Below are positions 37,342 to 45,863 of a stretch of DNA of 64,000 bases, one piece after another (the first letter of the stretch is position 1; each line of letters opens with the position of its first letter). The DNA lies in assembly GCA_036501425.1 (NCBI GenBank), contig DASYAI010000077.1, positions 48,593-112,592 of the forward strand, given 5' to 3'. Origin of the DNA: DATKRB01 sp036501425 (GTDB lineage: Bacteria; Actinomycetota; Acidimicrobiia; Acidimicrobiales; RAAP-2). Made by a program: the position numbers and the translations under genes. Below the pieces are notes generated by a model. The model ran no database searches, had not been told where the DNA came from, and saw only the letters and a list, made by a program, of their open reading frames with translations.

Positions 37342-38538
37342 GTGAGTATCCGCACCACTTTCACCTCCGAGTCGGTTACCGAGGGCCATCCGGACAAGAT
37401 GGCCGACCAGGTATCGGACGCCGTGCTCGACGCCATGCTCGCGGGCGATCCGTTCAGCCGGGTGGCCTGCGAGAGCCTGCTCACCACCGGCCTGGTGGTC
37501 GTGGCTGGAGAGATCTCCACCGAGACCTACGTCGACATCCCCTCCCTCGTGCGCGACACGGTGTGCGACATCGGGTACGACAACGACGCCTTCGGTTTCA
37601 ACGGCCGGACGTGCGGTGTGCTCGTCGCGGTGGACGAGCAGTCCCCGGACATCGCCCAAGGGGTGGACTCGGCGTTCGAGTTCCGCACCGGCAGCGGGGG
37701 CGAGGACCAGCTCAACGCCCAGGGAGCCGGAGACCAGGGGATGATGTTCGGCTACGCCTGCGACGAGACCGCGGACCTGATGCCGCTGCCGATCTGGCTC
37801 TCCCACCGGCTCGCCCAGCGCCTGTCCCAGGTCCGGCGCGCCGGTGACGTCCCCTACCTGCGACCCGACGGCAAGACCCAGGTCAGCGTCGTCTACGAGG
37901 ACGGTCGGCCGGTCCGGATCGACACCGTGCTGATCTCCACCCAGCACCAGCCCGGCATCGACCTCGACGCCGAGCTGCTCCCCGACCTGCGCACGCACGT
38001 CATCGACCCGCTGCTGCCCGGCGACCTCGACAGCGAGGGCGTCCGGGTGCTCGCCAATCCGACCGGGACCTTCGAGCTGGGCGGACCCCACGCCGACACC
38101 GGGTTGACCGGACGCAAGATCATCGTGGACACCTACGGGGGCATGGCCCGCCACGGCGGGGGCGCCTTTTCGGGTAAGGACCCCTCCAAGGTCGACCGCT
38201 CGGCCGCCTACGCCGCCCGATGGGTGGCGAAGCACGTGGTGGCGGCGGGCGCCGCCCGGCGCTGCGAGGTGCAGGTGGCGTACGCGATCGGGGTCGCCCA
38301 GCCGGTCTCGCTGCTGGTCGAGACGTTCGGCACCGAGCGGGTGGACCCCGAGCGGATCGCCAAGGCCGTCCGCGAGCTGTTCGACCTCCGGCCGGCCGCC
38401 ATCATCCGTGATCTCGACCTGCGTCGACCGATCTACCGGCGCACCGCCGCCTACGGTCACTTCGGCCGGTCCGACAAGGAGTTCAGCTGGGAGGCCACCC
38501 CGCGGGTCGAGGACCTGGCGGGCGCGCTCGGCCTCTGA
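37342..38538 (+). CDS. metK: S-adenosylmethionine synthetase
   Basis: Makes SAM from methionine and ATP. The 398-aa protein opens TFTSESVTEGHPDKMADQVSD, has GAGDQGMMFGYA near base 37725, and GGGAFSGKDPSKVDRS near base 38155, the P-loop signature. An AGGAG Shine-Dalgarno (37328-37332) lies 9 nt before the GTG at 37342. The 53-nt upstream gap is too short for a SAM riboswitch. The stop lies in CTGA, overlapping the probable start of priA. Confidence 0.97.
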   Translation: MSIRTTFTSESVTEGHPDKMADQVSDAVLDAMLAGDPFSRVACESLLTTGLVVVAGEISTETYVDIPSLVRDTVCDIGYDNDAFGFNGRTCGVLVAVDEQSPDIAQGVDSAFEFRTGSGGEDQLNAQGAGDQGMMFGYACDETADLMPLPIWLSHRLAQRLSQVRRAGDVPYLRPDGKTQVSVVYEDGRPVRIDTVLISTQHQPGIDLDAELLPDLRTHVIDPLLPGDLDSEGVRVLANPTGTFELGGPHADTGLTGRKIIVDTYGGMARHGGGAFSGKDPSKVDRSAAYAARWVAKHVVAAGAARRCEVQVAYAIGVAQPVSLLVETFGTERVDPERIAKAVRELFDLRPAAIIRDLDLRRPIYRRTAAYGHFGRSDKEFSWEATPRVEDLAGALGL

Positions 38539-40568
38539 GCGACGCCGCGCCCACCGACTCGGACCTGGGCGGGGACGCCGACCGGGTCGTCGCCGTCTGG
38601 CCCGACGTCCCGGCCATCGGCCGGCCGTTCGACTACGCCGTCCCACCTCGATGGCGCGACGCGGTGCGGGTCGGATCGCGGGTTCGCATCGAGCTCCACG
38701 GCCGCCGGGTGGGGGGCTGGGTGGTGGCCGATCCGAGCCAACCTCCGTCCTCGGTGCGGGTCCGGGCCCTGGCGGGGGTGTCGGGCTGGGGGCCGCCGCC
38801 CGCGGTGATCGAGGTCGCCCGCTGGGCGGCGTGGCGATGGGCGGGGCCGCTGACCGCCTTCTTGCGCACTGCGTCGCCGCCGCGCAATGTCCCGACGCTG
38901 CCCGAGCCGCCGGCGCTGCCCGAGCCGCCGGGGGGCCCGGGTCGGTCGGCGGGGGGCAACGACCGGCCTCGGGGCGCGCCGGGCGACGTCGCGTCTGCTC
39001 CCGGAGCGGTGCCGGTCGAACGGGCCCTGGTCGAACGGGCCCTGGTCGAACGGGTGCTGGTCGAACGGGTGCTGCGCCGGACCGACCGGCCGACGACGTT
39101 GCGGATCGCCCCCGACGTCGATCTCCTCCCCCTGGTCGAGTCAGTGATCCGTTGGGCCGCTGCCGCCGAGCCGGTCGCCGAAGCGGTCGCTGACCAGCTC
39201 GCCGACCGGGCCGGCGACCGGGGCGCCGTGCTCGTGCTGGTGCCCAACGTCGGCTGGGCCGAGCGGCTGGCGGCCCGGCTGCGCCGACGTGGGATCGCGG
39301 TCGCCGGGGACTGGGAGCGGGCGGCTGCCGGCTGGCCGGTGGTCGTGGGTGCTCGCTCGGCCGCATGGGCCCCGGCCCGGCGGCTGGCGGCCGCCGTGGT
39401 GCTCGACGCCCACGACGAGGCGTACCGCGACGAGCGGGCGCCCACCGCCAACGCCTGGGAGATCGTGGCCGAGCGGGCCCGGCGCGACGGTGCGCCGTGC
39501 CTGCTGGTCACGCCCTGCCCGACCGTGGTGCAGCTCGATCGGACCGAGCTCGAGGTGGGATCGCGCTCGGCCGAACGGGCGGGCTGGCCGGCATTGGTGG
39601 TGGTCGACCGACGTGAGGCGGATCCGCGCCAGGGCCTCCTGTCGGGAGCCCTGGCCGGCGCGGCCCACGAAGTCCTGAATGCCGGGGCCCCGGCGGTGTT
39701 CGTGCTCAACCGGACCGGTCGCGCCCGGCTGCTCGCGTGCGCCGCCTGCGGCGACCTGGTCCGGTGCGAACACTGCGGTCACGCGCTCCACCAGGCGGAC
39801 GAGGAGCTGACGTGCCCCTCGTGCCGCCGCCACCGGCCGGTGGTCTGCGCGTCGTGCGGCGCCACCCGACTGCGCCTCCTGCGACCGGGAACGGCTCGGT
39901 TGCGAGAGGAGCTCGAGGCCCTGCTGCGGGTGGCGGTGGTGGAGGTGGCGGGCCCGCGGCGGCGGCCGGGGGCGGGGGCCGGCGGTTCCGAGGAGCCCGC
40001 CGGGTCCGAGGACCGCGCATCGGTCGCGGTGTCCGAGGACGCCCGCGCCTTCATCGGCACCGAGGCCGTCTTGCACCGGGTCCGACGGGCCGGCCTGGTG
40101 GCCTTTTTGGATTTCGACCAGCACCTGCTGGCGTCCCGCTTCGCCGGAGCCGAGGAGGCGCTGGCTCTGCTCGCCCGGGCGGGCAGGCTGGTCGGCGGGC
40201 GCGGGACCCGCTGGAGCGGCACGACGGGCCCGGTGCACGGACGGGTGCTGGTGCAGACCCGGTTGCCGGACCACGCCGTCGTGCGCGCGGCCCTCGAGGG
40301 CGACCCGGGGATCCTGGCGGCCCAGGAGGCGTCGCTGCGCCACGAGCTCTCGCTCCCCCCGAACGGCGCGCTGGCCCTCGTGTCGGGCGCCGGGGCCGAG
40401 GCCTTCGGCGACGCGCTGCGCGCCCGGGGCGCGACCGAGGTCGCCGACCTGGGCGACGGGCGCCACATGGTGCGGGCGGCGACCACCGCCGGGCTGTGCG
40501 ACGCGTTGGCGGCCGTACCTCGCCCGCCGGGCCGCCTCCGGGTGGAGGTCGACCCCACGGCGCTGTGA
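38535..40568 (+). CDS. priA: PriA-like replication restart protein lacking ATPase motifs
   Basis: An actinobacterial PriA homologue of 677 aa. The N-terminal DNA-binding domain begins VWPDVPAIGRPFDYAVPPRW, upstream of the first standard start (GTG 38664). CTG 38535, in a CTGA overlap with metK, is the only plausible upstream start, so it is used here. No Walker A is present and the DEAH-type box has become LDAHDEAY, so helicase activity is unlikely. Eight Cys in four pairs (CAAC, CEHC, CPSC, CASC) form the zinc-binding domain. Two low-complexity repeats (LPEPP and VERAL/VERVL) interrupt the N-terminal half. Confidence 0.88.
   Translation: MSDAAPTDSDLGGDADRVVAVWPDVPAIGRPFDYAVPPRWRDAVRVGSRVRIELHGRRVGGWVVADPSQPPSSVRVRALAGVSGWGPPPAVIEVARWAAWRWAGPLTAFLRTASPPRNVPTLPEPPALPEPPGGPGRSAGGNDRPRGAPGDVASAPGAVPVERALVERALVERVLVERVLRRTDRPTTLRIAPDVDLLPLVESVIRWAAAAEPVAEAVADQLADRAGDRGAVLVLVPNVGWAERLAARLRRRGIAVAGDWERAAAGWPVVVGARSAAWAPARRLAAAVVLDAHDEAYRDERAPTANAWEIVAERARRDGAPCLLVTPCPTVVQLDRTELEVGSRSAERAGWPALVVVDRREADPRQGLLSGALAGAAHEVLNAGAPAVFVLNRTGRARLLACAACGDLVRCEHCGHALHQADEELTCPSCRRHRPVVCASCGATRLRLLRPGTARLREELEALLRVAVVEVAGPRRRPGAGAGGSEEPAGSEDRASVAVSEDARAFIGTEAVLHRVRRAGLVAFLDFDQHLLASRFAGAEEALALLARAGRLVGGRGTRWSGTTGPVHGRVLVQTRLPDHAVVRAALEGDPGILAAQEASLRHELSLPPNGALALVSGAGAEAFGDALRARGATEVADLGDGRHMVRAATTAGLCDALAAVPRPPGRLRVEVDPTAL
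39015..39074. repeat. Four tandem copies of a 15-bp unit inside priA
   Basis: GTCGAACGGGCCCTG occurs twice and GTCGAACGGGTGCTG twice, from 39015, 39030, 39045 and 39060. They encode VERAL VERAL VERVL VERVL and keep the frame. A shorter LPEPP duplication lies about 100 bp upstream. Confidence 0.95.
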
Positions 40569-40577
40569 GCTGCCGGA

Positions 40578-40613
40578 CCGCCACCCGGGCCGCCACCCGG
40601 ACCGGCACCCACG
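40578..40613. repeat. Three tandem copies of a 12-bp unit between priA and def
   Basis: CCGCCACCCGGR starts at 40578 and 40590, followed by the diverged CCGGCACCCACG at 40602. It fills most of the 82-bp gap. Confidence 0.8.
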
Positions 40614-40638
40614 GGGCCGCCGCCGGCCCGGGCGCCGG

Positions 40639-40644
40639 TACGAT
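40639..40644 (+). promoter_or_regulatory. -10 hexamer TACGAT for def
   Basis: TACGAT lies 6 nt before the GTG at 40651. Confidence 0.5.
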
Positions 40645-40650
40645 GGGACG

Positions 40651-41187
40651 GTGGCCGTCCACTCCATCCGCCAGTACGGGGACCCGGTGTTGAAGCAGCC
40701 CACGCGCGAGGTGGAGGAGATCGACGGCGCCCTGTCGCGGTTGGTCGACGACATGATCGAGACCATGTACGCCGCCCCCGGGGTGGGCCTGGCCGCCAAC
40801 CAGGTGGGGGTGCAGCGCCGCCTCTTCGTCTACGACGTGGGCGACGGGCCGCGGGTGGTGATCAACCCCCGCCTGGTCGAGAGCGACGGCGAGTGGACCT
40901 ACGAGGAGGGCTGCCTGTCGGTGCCCGGCCTCAGCTGGCCGATCGTCCGGCCCAATCGGGTGCATGTGGTCGGGCTCGACCTCGACGGCAACGAGCTGTC
41001 GATCGAGGCCGCGGAGATCGAGGGTCGCTGCTTCCAGCACGAGATCGACCATCTCGACGGGGTGCTGCTGGTCGAGCGGCTCGACGACGAACAACGGCGA
41101 GAGGCTCGGCGCATCCTGCGGGCCAGGACCCTCAGCTCGGCCGGCCTCGGCGAGCCCCGCGGCCCGGGCGGCGGAGTGGCCGTCTGA
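40651..41187 (+). CDS. def: Peptide deformylase
   Basis: A metalloprotease removing the N-formyl group from nascent proteins. Motif 1 is GVGLAANQVG, motif 2 is EGCLSVPG with metal ligand Cys88, and motif 3 is QHEIDHLDG with His130, Glu131 and His134. At 178 aa it is normal. The GTG at 40651 lies 6 nt after TACGAT, so the mRNA is probably leaderless. It is paired with fmt, the enzyme that adds the formyl group; a 33-bp duplication fills the space between them. Confidence 0.97.
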   Translation: MAVHSIRQYGDPVLKQPTREVEEIDGALSRLVDDMIETMYAAPGVGLAANQVGVQRRLFVYDVGDGPRVVINPRLVESDGEWTYEEGCLSVPGLSWPIVRPNRVHVVGLDLDGNELSIEAAEIEGRCFQHEIDHLDGVLLVERLDDEQRREARRILRARTLSSAGLGEPRGPGGGVAV

Positions 41188-41251
41188 GCACCGACCGGGC
41201 CGGGACGCCGGGTCGATCGAGCACCGACCGGGCCGGGACGCCGGGTCGGTG
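41186..41251. repeat. 33-bp tandem duplication between def and fmt
   Basis: Two nearly identical 33-bp copies start at 41186 and 41219 (GAGCACCGACCGGGCCGGGA plus 13 bases). Copy 1 starts inside the def stop codon and copy 2 ends in the GTG start of fmt. They differ only at the last three bases. Confidence 0.95.
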
Positions 41252-42184
41252 ACCACCCTGGCGTTCCTGGGGACGCCCGAGTCGGCCGTGCCCGCCCTTC
41301 GGGCACTGGTGGCCGCCGGCCACGACGTGACGCTGGTGGTCAGCCGGGCCGACCGGCGCCGGGGCAGGGGCGGGGGGTTCTCGCCGAGCCCGGTCAAGGC
41401 GGCCGCGATCGAGCTGGGCATCGCGGTGACCGACCGACTGGCAGCGCTGGTCGAGGCGGGCGTCGAGCTGGGGGTGGTGGTCGCCTACGGCCGGATCATC
41501 CCGGTGTCGGTGCTCGAGCGGGTGCCGATGGTGAACGTCCACTTCTCGTTGCTGCCCCGGTGGCGAGGCGCGGCGCCGGTCGAGCGTGCGCTGCTGGCCG
41601 GCGATCGCACCACGGGCGTCTGCATCATGGAGGTCGAGGAAGGCCTCGACACCGGCGGGGTCTACGCCCGTCGTGAGGTCGCCATCGGCGCGCGCGAGTC
41701 GGCCGACCAGCTGCGAGGTCGACTGGCCACGCTCGGGGCGGAGCTCCTCGTCGCCACCCTCGAGCCGGTGCGCGACCAGGGCGTCGCCGGCCTGGGGACC
41801 CCCCAGCCCCAACAGGGTGATCCCACCTACGCGGCCAAGATCGACGTCGCCGAGCTGGTCCTGCGGTGGGAGCGTCCGGCGGACGAGCTCGACCGGCTGG
41901 TGCGGGTCGGGCGGGCGCACTCCACCTTCCGGGGCCAGCGTCTAGGGGTGCTCGAGGCCGAGCCCCGGCCGGTCGAACCCGGCGAGGCTGCCGACGCCGG
42001 CCGCCGGGGACCGCCCTCGGGCGGACCCCGAGAGCCGGGCACGTTGGTGGGGACGGCGGTGGTCACGGGGTCCGGGAATCTCGAGTTGCTCCGGGTCCAA
42101 CCGGCGGGGGGTCGCGCCATGGCGGCATCCGATTGGCTTCGTGGGGTGCGACCGGTCCCCGGTGAGCGGTTGGGCGGGGGATAG
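41249..42184 (+). CDS. fmt: Methionyl-tRNA formyltransferase
   Basis: Formylates initiator Met-tRNA using 10-formyl-THF. The 311-aa protein opens TTLAFLGTPESAVPALRAL, and the catalytic region is VNVHFSLLPRWRGAAPVERA; the C-terminal tRNA-binding OB-like domain starts near base 41830 (TYAAKIDVAELVLRWERPA). The usual KxxxR loop after SPVK is present as GGGFSPSPVKAAA. GTG 41249 is the start matching the family N terminus. It ends the def-fmt pair; rsmB/sun, often next, is absent. Confidence 0.95.
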   Translation: MTTLAFLGTPESAVPALRALVAAGHDVTLVVSRADRRRGRGGGFSPSPVKAAAIELGIAVTDRLAALVEAGVELGVVVAYGRIIPVSVLERVPMVNVHFSLLPRWRGAAPVERALLAGDRTTGVCIMEVEEGLDTGGVYARREVAIGARESADQLRGRLATLGAELLVATLEPVRDQGVAGLGTPQPQQGDPTYAAKIDVAELVLRWERPADELDRLVRVGRAHSTFRGQRLGVLEAEPRPVEPGEAADAGRRGPPSGGPREPGTLVGTAVVTGSGNLELLRVQPAGGRAMAASDWLRGVRPVPGERLGGG

Positions 42185-42224
42185 CCGGTCGACCCCGGCG
42201 CCGGGGACTGCGCCGATGGCCCGG

Positions 42225-42230
42225 TAGGCT
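42225..42230 (+). promoter_or_regulatory. -10 hexamer TAGGCT for rpe
   Basis: TAGGCT lies 6 nt before the ATG at 42237. Confidence 0.5.
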
Positions 42231-42236
42231 CCGCGC

Positions 42237-42941
<705 letters not shown>

Positions 42942-42962
42942 CGGATTCGCGGCGGCCGCGGG

Positions 42963-42968
42963 TAGGAT
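42963..42968 (+). promoter_or_regulatory. -10 hexamer TAGGAT upstream of ribD
   Basis: TAGGAT lies 9 nt before the ATG at 42978. The 36-bp gap has no room for an FMN riboswitch. Confidence 0.4.
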
Positions 42969-42977
42969 CCAGGAGCC

Positions 42978-43988
42978 ATGGGCAGCGGCCTGACCTGCGA
43001 CGAGGACTACATGCAGCGGGCCGTGTCGCTGGCCGCCGGGGTACGGGGGACGACCGCGCCCAATCCGTGGGTCGGTTGCGTGGTCGTCGTGCCGGGCCCG
43101 GGGGAGCCCGCGGTCTTCGAGGGAGCCACCCGCCCGCCCGGGGGACCGCACGCCGAGGTGGTCGCGCTCGACGCAGCGGCGCGGGCCGGCGGGGCGACCG
43201 GGGCCACCCTCTACACCACGCTCGAGCCGTGCTCGCACACCGGACGGACCCCTCCGTGCGTCGATCGGGTCACCGCGGCCGGGGTGGTCCGGGTGGTGGT
43301 GGGTGTCCTCGACCCCGACGAGCGGGTTGCCGGGTCGGGAGTGGAGGCCCTGCGCGCGGCGGGCGTCGAGGTCGTGGTGGGGGTGGGCAGCGACGCGGTC
43401 AGCCAGCAGCTGGCGCCCTATCTGAAGCACCGGCGGACCGGTCGACCCTGGGTGGTGCTGAAGCTTGCAACGACGCTGGACGGTCGCATCGCCGCCCCCG
43501 ACGGGTCCAGTCGGTGGATCACCGGTGAGGCGGCCCGGAACGACGCCCACCGTTTGCGCGCCCAATCCGACGCCGTGCTCGTCGGTGCGGGCACGGTGCG
43601 GGCCGACGACCCCGAGCTGACCGCCCGGCTGGACCCCCCGGCGCCCCGCCAACCGCTTCGGGTCGTGCTGGGTCGGGTGCCTGCGGGCTCGCGGGTCGAG
43701 CCGGCGCTCGAGGTGAGCGGTGATCTCGGCACCGTGCTCGACGATCTGGGCGCCCGCGGCGTGCTGCAGGTGCTGGTCGAGGGCGGCGCCCAGGTGGCGG
43801 GGGCGTTCCACCGGGGCGGGCTGGTGGACCGCTACGTGCTCTACCTGGCGCCGGTGTTCGCCGGGGGCGACGACGGGCGATCGGCCTTCGCCGGGCCGGG
43901 GGCACGCAACGTGGCGGACTTCGTCCGGGGCACGATCGTGTCGGTCGACCGGGTGGGCGATGACCTCCGGGTGGAGGTGGCGGCCTGA
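42978..43988 (+). CDS. ribD: Riboflavin biosynthesis bifunctional deaminase/reductase
   Basis: Performs the deaminase and reductase steps of riboflavin synthesis. The N-terminal domain has the zinc-dependent deaminase motif HAEVVAL and EPCSHTGRTPPCVD. The C-terminal reductase domain starts at about residue 150 (VVLKLATTLDGRIAAPDGSS) and includes VLVEGGAQVAGAF. At 336 aa it is complete. Its stop overlaps the ribBA start by one base (TGATG). It is the first gene of a rib operon from which riboflavin synthase (ribE) is missing. Confidence 0.96.
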   Translation: MGSGLTCDEDYMQRAVSLAAGVRGTTAPNPWVGCVVVVPGPGEPAVFEGATRPPGGPHAEVVALDAAARAGGATGATLYTTLEPCSHTGRTPPCVDRVTAAGVVRVVVGVLDPDERVAGSGVEALRAAGVEVVVGVGSDAVSQQLAPYLKHRRTGRPWVVLKLATTLDGRIAAPDGSSRWITGEAARNDAHRLRAQSDAVLVGAGTVRADDPELTARLDPPAPRQPLRVVLGRVPAGSRVEPALEVSGDLGTVLDDLGARGVLQVLVEGGAQVAGAFHRGGLVDRYVLYLAPVFAGGDDGRSAFAGPGARNVADFVRGTIVSVDRVGDDLRVEVAA

Positions 43989-45205
43989 TGTCGTTCTCCT
44001 CGGTCGAGGAGGCGGTGGCCCAGATCCGGGATGGCGGGATGGTCGTGGTCGTCGACGACGAGGACCGCGAGAACGAGGGTGACCTGGTCATGGCGGCCGA
44101 GTCGGCGACGCCGGAGAACATCGCCTTCTTTCTGGCCCATACCTCGGGCGTGATCTGCGTCCCGCTGCTCCCCGAGCGGGCCGACGAGCTCGACCTGCCG
44201 CTGATGGTGGTGGCGAACACCGAGGCGCAGCGGACGGCGTTCACCATCACGGTCGACGCCCGCACGACCACCACGGGCATCTCGGCGGCGGACCGGGCGG
44301 CCACCATCGCGGCGCTGGTGAACCCCGGTACGCGTCCCGCCGACCTGAACCGCCCCGGCCACATCTTCCCCCTCCGCTACCGGACGGGCGGTGTCCTCAA
44401 GCGGGCCGGCCACACCGAGGCGACGGTCGACCTGTCGCGCGCCGCGGGCAAGGCGGCGGCCGGGGTCCTCTGCGAGATCGTCTCGGAGGACAAGACCTCG
44501 ATGGCCCGGCTGCCCGAGCTCGAGCGCTTCGCCAAGACCCACGGCCTGCCGCTGATCTCGATCGCCGACCTGATCCGGTACCGGCGCCAGAACGAGAAGC
44601 TGGTCCGCCGGGTCTCCGAGGCGCGGATCCCCACCGACGCCGGTGAGTACCGGGCCTACGTCTACGAGTCGGTGCTCGACGGCGAGCAGCATCTGGCGCT
44701 CGTGCTGGGCGAGGTCGAGGGCCGGCCCGACGTGCTGGTGCGGGTCCACTCCGAGTGCCTGACCGGCGACGTGTTCGGCTCGCTGCGGTGCGACTGCGGG
44801 CCCCAGCTGCACAAGGCGCTCCAGCTCATCGAGGCCGAGGGCAGCGGGGTGGTCATCTACCTGCGAGGTCACGAGGGCCGGGGGATCGGCCTCGCCCACA
44901 AGATCCGCGCCTACCAGCTGCAGGAGGAGGGCCACGACACCGTGGAGGCCAACCTCCGCCAGGGCTTGCCCGTCGACAGCCGCGAGTACGGGATCGGGGC
45001 CCAGATGCTCGTCGACCTCGGGGTGAGCACGATGCGGCTCATGACCAACAACCCGGCCAAGTACGGCGGGCTGCAAGGCTTCGGGCTCGACATCGTCGAG
45101 CGGGTCCAGCTGGAGTCCTCGCCCAACCTCCACAACCACCGGTACCTGCTCACCAAGCGCGAGCGCCTCGGGCATCTGCTCGAGGGGCTCGACGGCGAGC
45201 GCTGA
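43988..45205 (+). CDS. ribBA: Bifunctional DHBP synthase / GTP cyclohydrolase II
   Basis: Supplies both branches of riboflavin synthesis. The N-terminal half (to about residue 205) is 3,4-dihydroxy-2-butanone 4-phosphate synthase with DDEDRENEGDLVMAAE and the GHIFPLRYRTGGVL / RAGHTEATVDL motifs. The C-terminal half is GTP cyclohydrolase II with zinc ligands in SLRCDCGPQL and RGHEGRGIGLAHK. At 405 aa both halves look intact. ATG 43988 follows the ribD stop in TGATG. ribH starts 8 nt after the stop. Confidence 0.97.
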   Translation: MSFSSVEEAVAQIRDGGMVVVVDDEDRENEGDLVMAAESATPENIAFFLAHTSGVICVPLLPERADELDLPLMVVANTEAQRTAFTITVDARTTTTGISAADRAATIAALVNPGTRPADLNRPGHIFPLRYRTGGVLKRAGHTEATVDLSRAAGKAAAGVLCEIVSEDKTSMARLPELERFAKTHGLPLISIADLIRYRRQNEKLVRRVSEARIPTDAGEYRAYVYESVLDGEQHLALVLGEVEGRPDVLVRVHSECLTGDVFGSLRCDCGPQLHKALQLIEAEGSGVVIYLRGHEGRGIGLAHKIRAYQLQEEGHDTVEANLRQGLPVDSREYGIGAQMLVDLGVSTMRLMTNNPAKYGGLQGFGLDIVERVQLESSPNLHNHRYLLTKRERLGHLLEGLDGER

Positions 45206-45213
45206 CGCCCCCG

Positions 45214-45861
45214 ATGGGCCCGGCCGACCAGATCACCCTGCCCGAGCACGCCATGGACGAGCTGGCGCGCCGGGTGGGAGCCGTGCTCCGGGGGGACCAC
45301 GACGGGCGGGGTCTGCGGATCGGGTTGGCGTGCGCCCTGTTCAACGGCGGCGTCACCTGGCGTCTCCTCCAGGGGGCCATGGCCGGTCTGGAGCGCTGCG
45401 GGGTGGACCGGCGTGACGTGGTCGTCACCTGGGTACCGGGCGCGTTCGAGCTGCCGCTGGCGGCGCGCGCCCTGGTGACCGCCCGGTCGGTGGACGCCGT
45501 GGTTTGCCTCGGTGCGGTGATCCGGGGCGAGACCGGTCACTACGACCTGGTGGCAGGGGGGTGCGCCACCGGGATCCAGCAGGTCCAGCTCGACACCGGG
45601 GTACCGGTGGTGTTCGGGGTCCTGACCACCGAGAACCTCGACCAGGCCCTGGCGCGCTCCGAGGTGGGCGAGCCCACGCCGGGTGGCCCGGGGGTCTCGA
45701 CCGCGGTCGAGCCGGGGGACGACCCGGGCGGCCCGGGGGACAACAAGGGCCACGAGAGCGCGGTGACGGCGGTCGAGATGGTCCGTCTGCTGGCCAGCTC
45801 GCCGATGCTCGCCGCCCGAGACGCCGACCGGCGCACCGTCGGGGTCACGCCGGCCCGCTGA
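45214..45861 (+). CDS. ribH: 6,7-dimethyl-8-ribityllumazine synthase with an internal insertion
   Basis: Condenses the two RibBA/RibD-derived precursors to lumazine, the substrate of riboflavin synthase. Motifs are FNGGVTWRLLQGA, WVPGAFELPLAARAL and LGAVIRGETGHYDLVA with the catalytic His. The protein is 215 aa, about 55 longer than usual. Some of this is an N-terminal extension, and about 25 residues (about 151-176) form a Gly/Pro/Glu insertion immediately before NKGHESAVTAVEM, close to the phosphate-binding Arg of the family. Whether this alters activity or capsid assembly is unknown. ATG 45214 lies 8 nt after ribBA. Confidence 0.93.
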   Translation: MGPADQITLPEHAMDELARRVGAVLRGDHDGRGLRIGLACALFNGGVTWRLLQGAMAGLERCGVDRRDVVVTWVPGAFELPLAARALVTARSVDAVVCLGAVIRGETGHYDLVAGGCATGIQQVQLDTGVPVVFGVLTTENLDQALARSEVGEPTPGGPGVSTAVEPGDDPGGPGDNKGHESAVTAVEMVRLLASSPMLAARDADRRTVGVTPAR

Positions 45862-45863
45862 GC

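Noticed and set aside
38535..40568. priA as a decayed pseudogene
   Set aside because: The frame is open and continuous through the zinc domain and C terminus; loss of ATPase motifs is known for actinobacterial PriA.
42942..42977. FMN riboswitch before ribD
   Set aside because: The gap is 36 bp, far too short, and already contains the -10 element.
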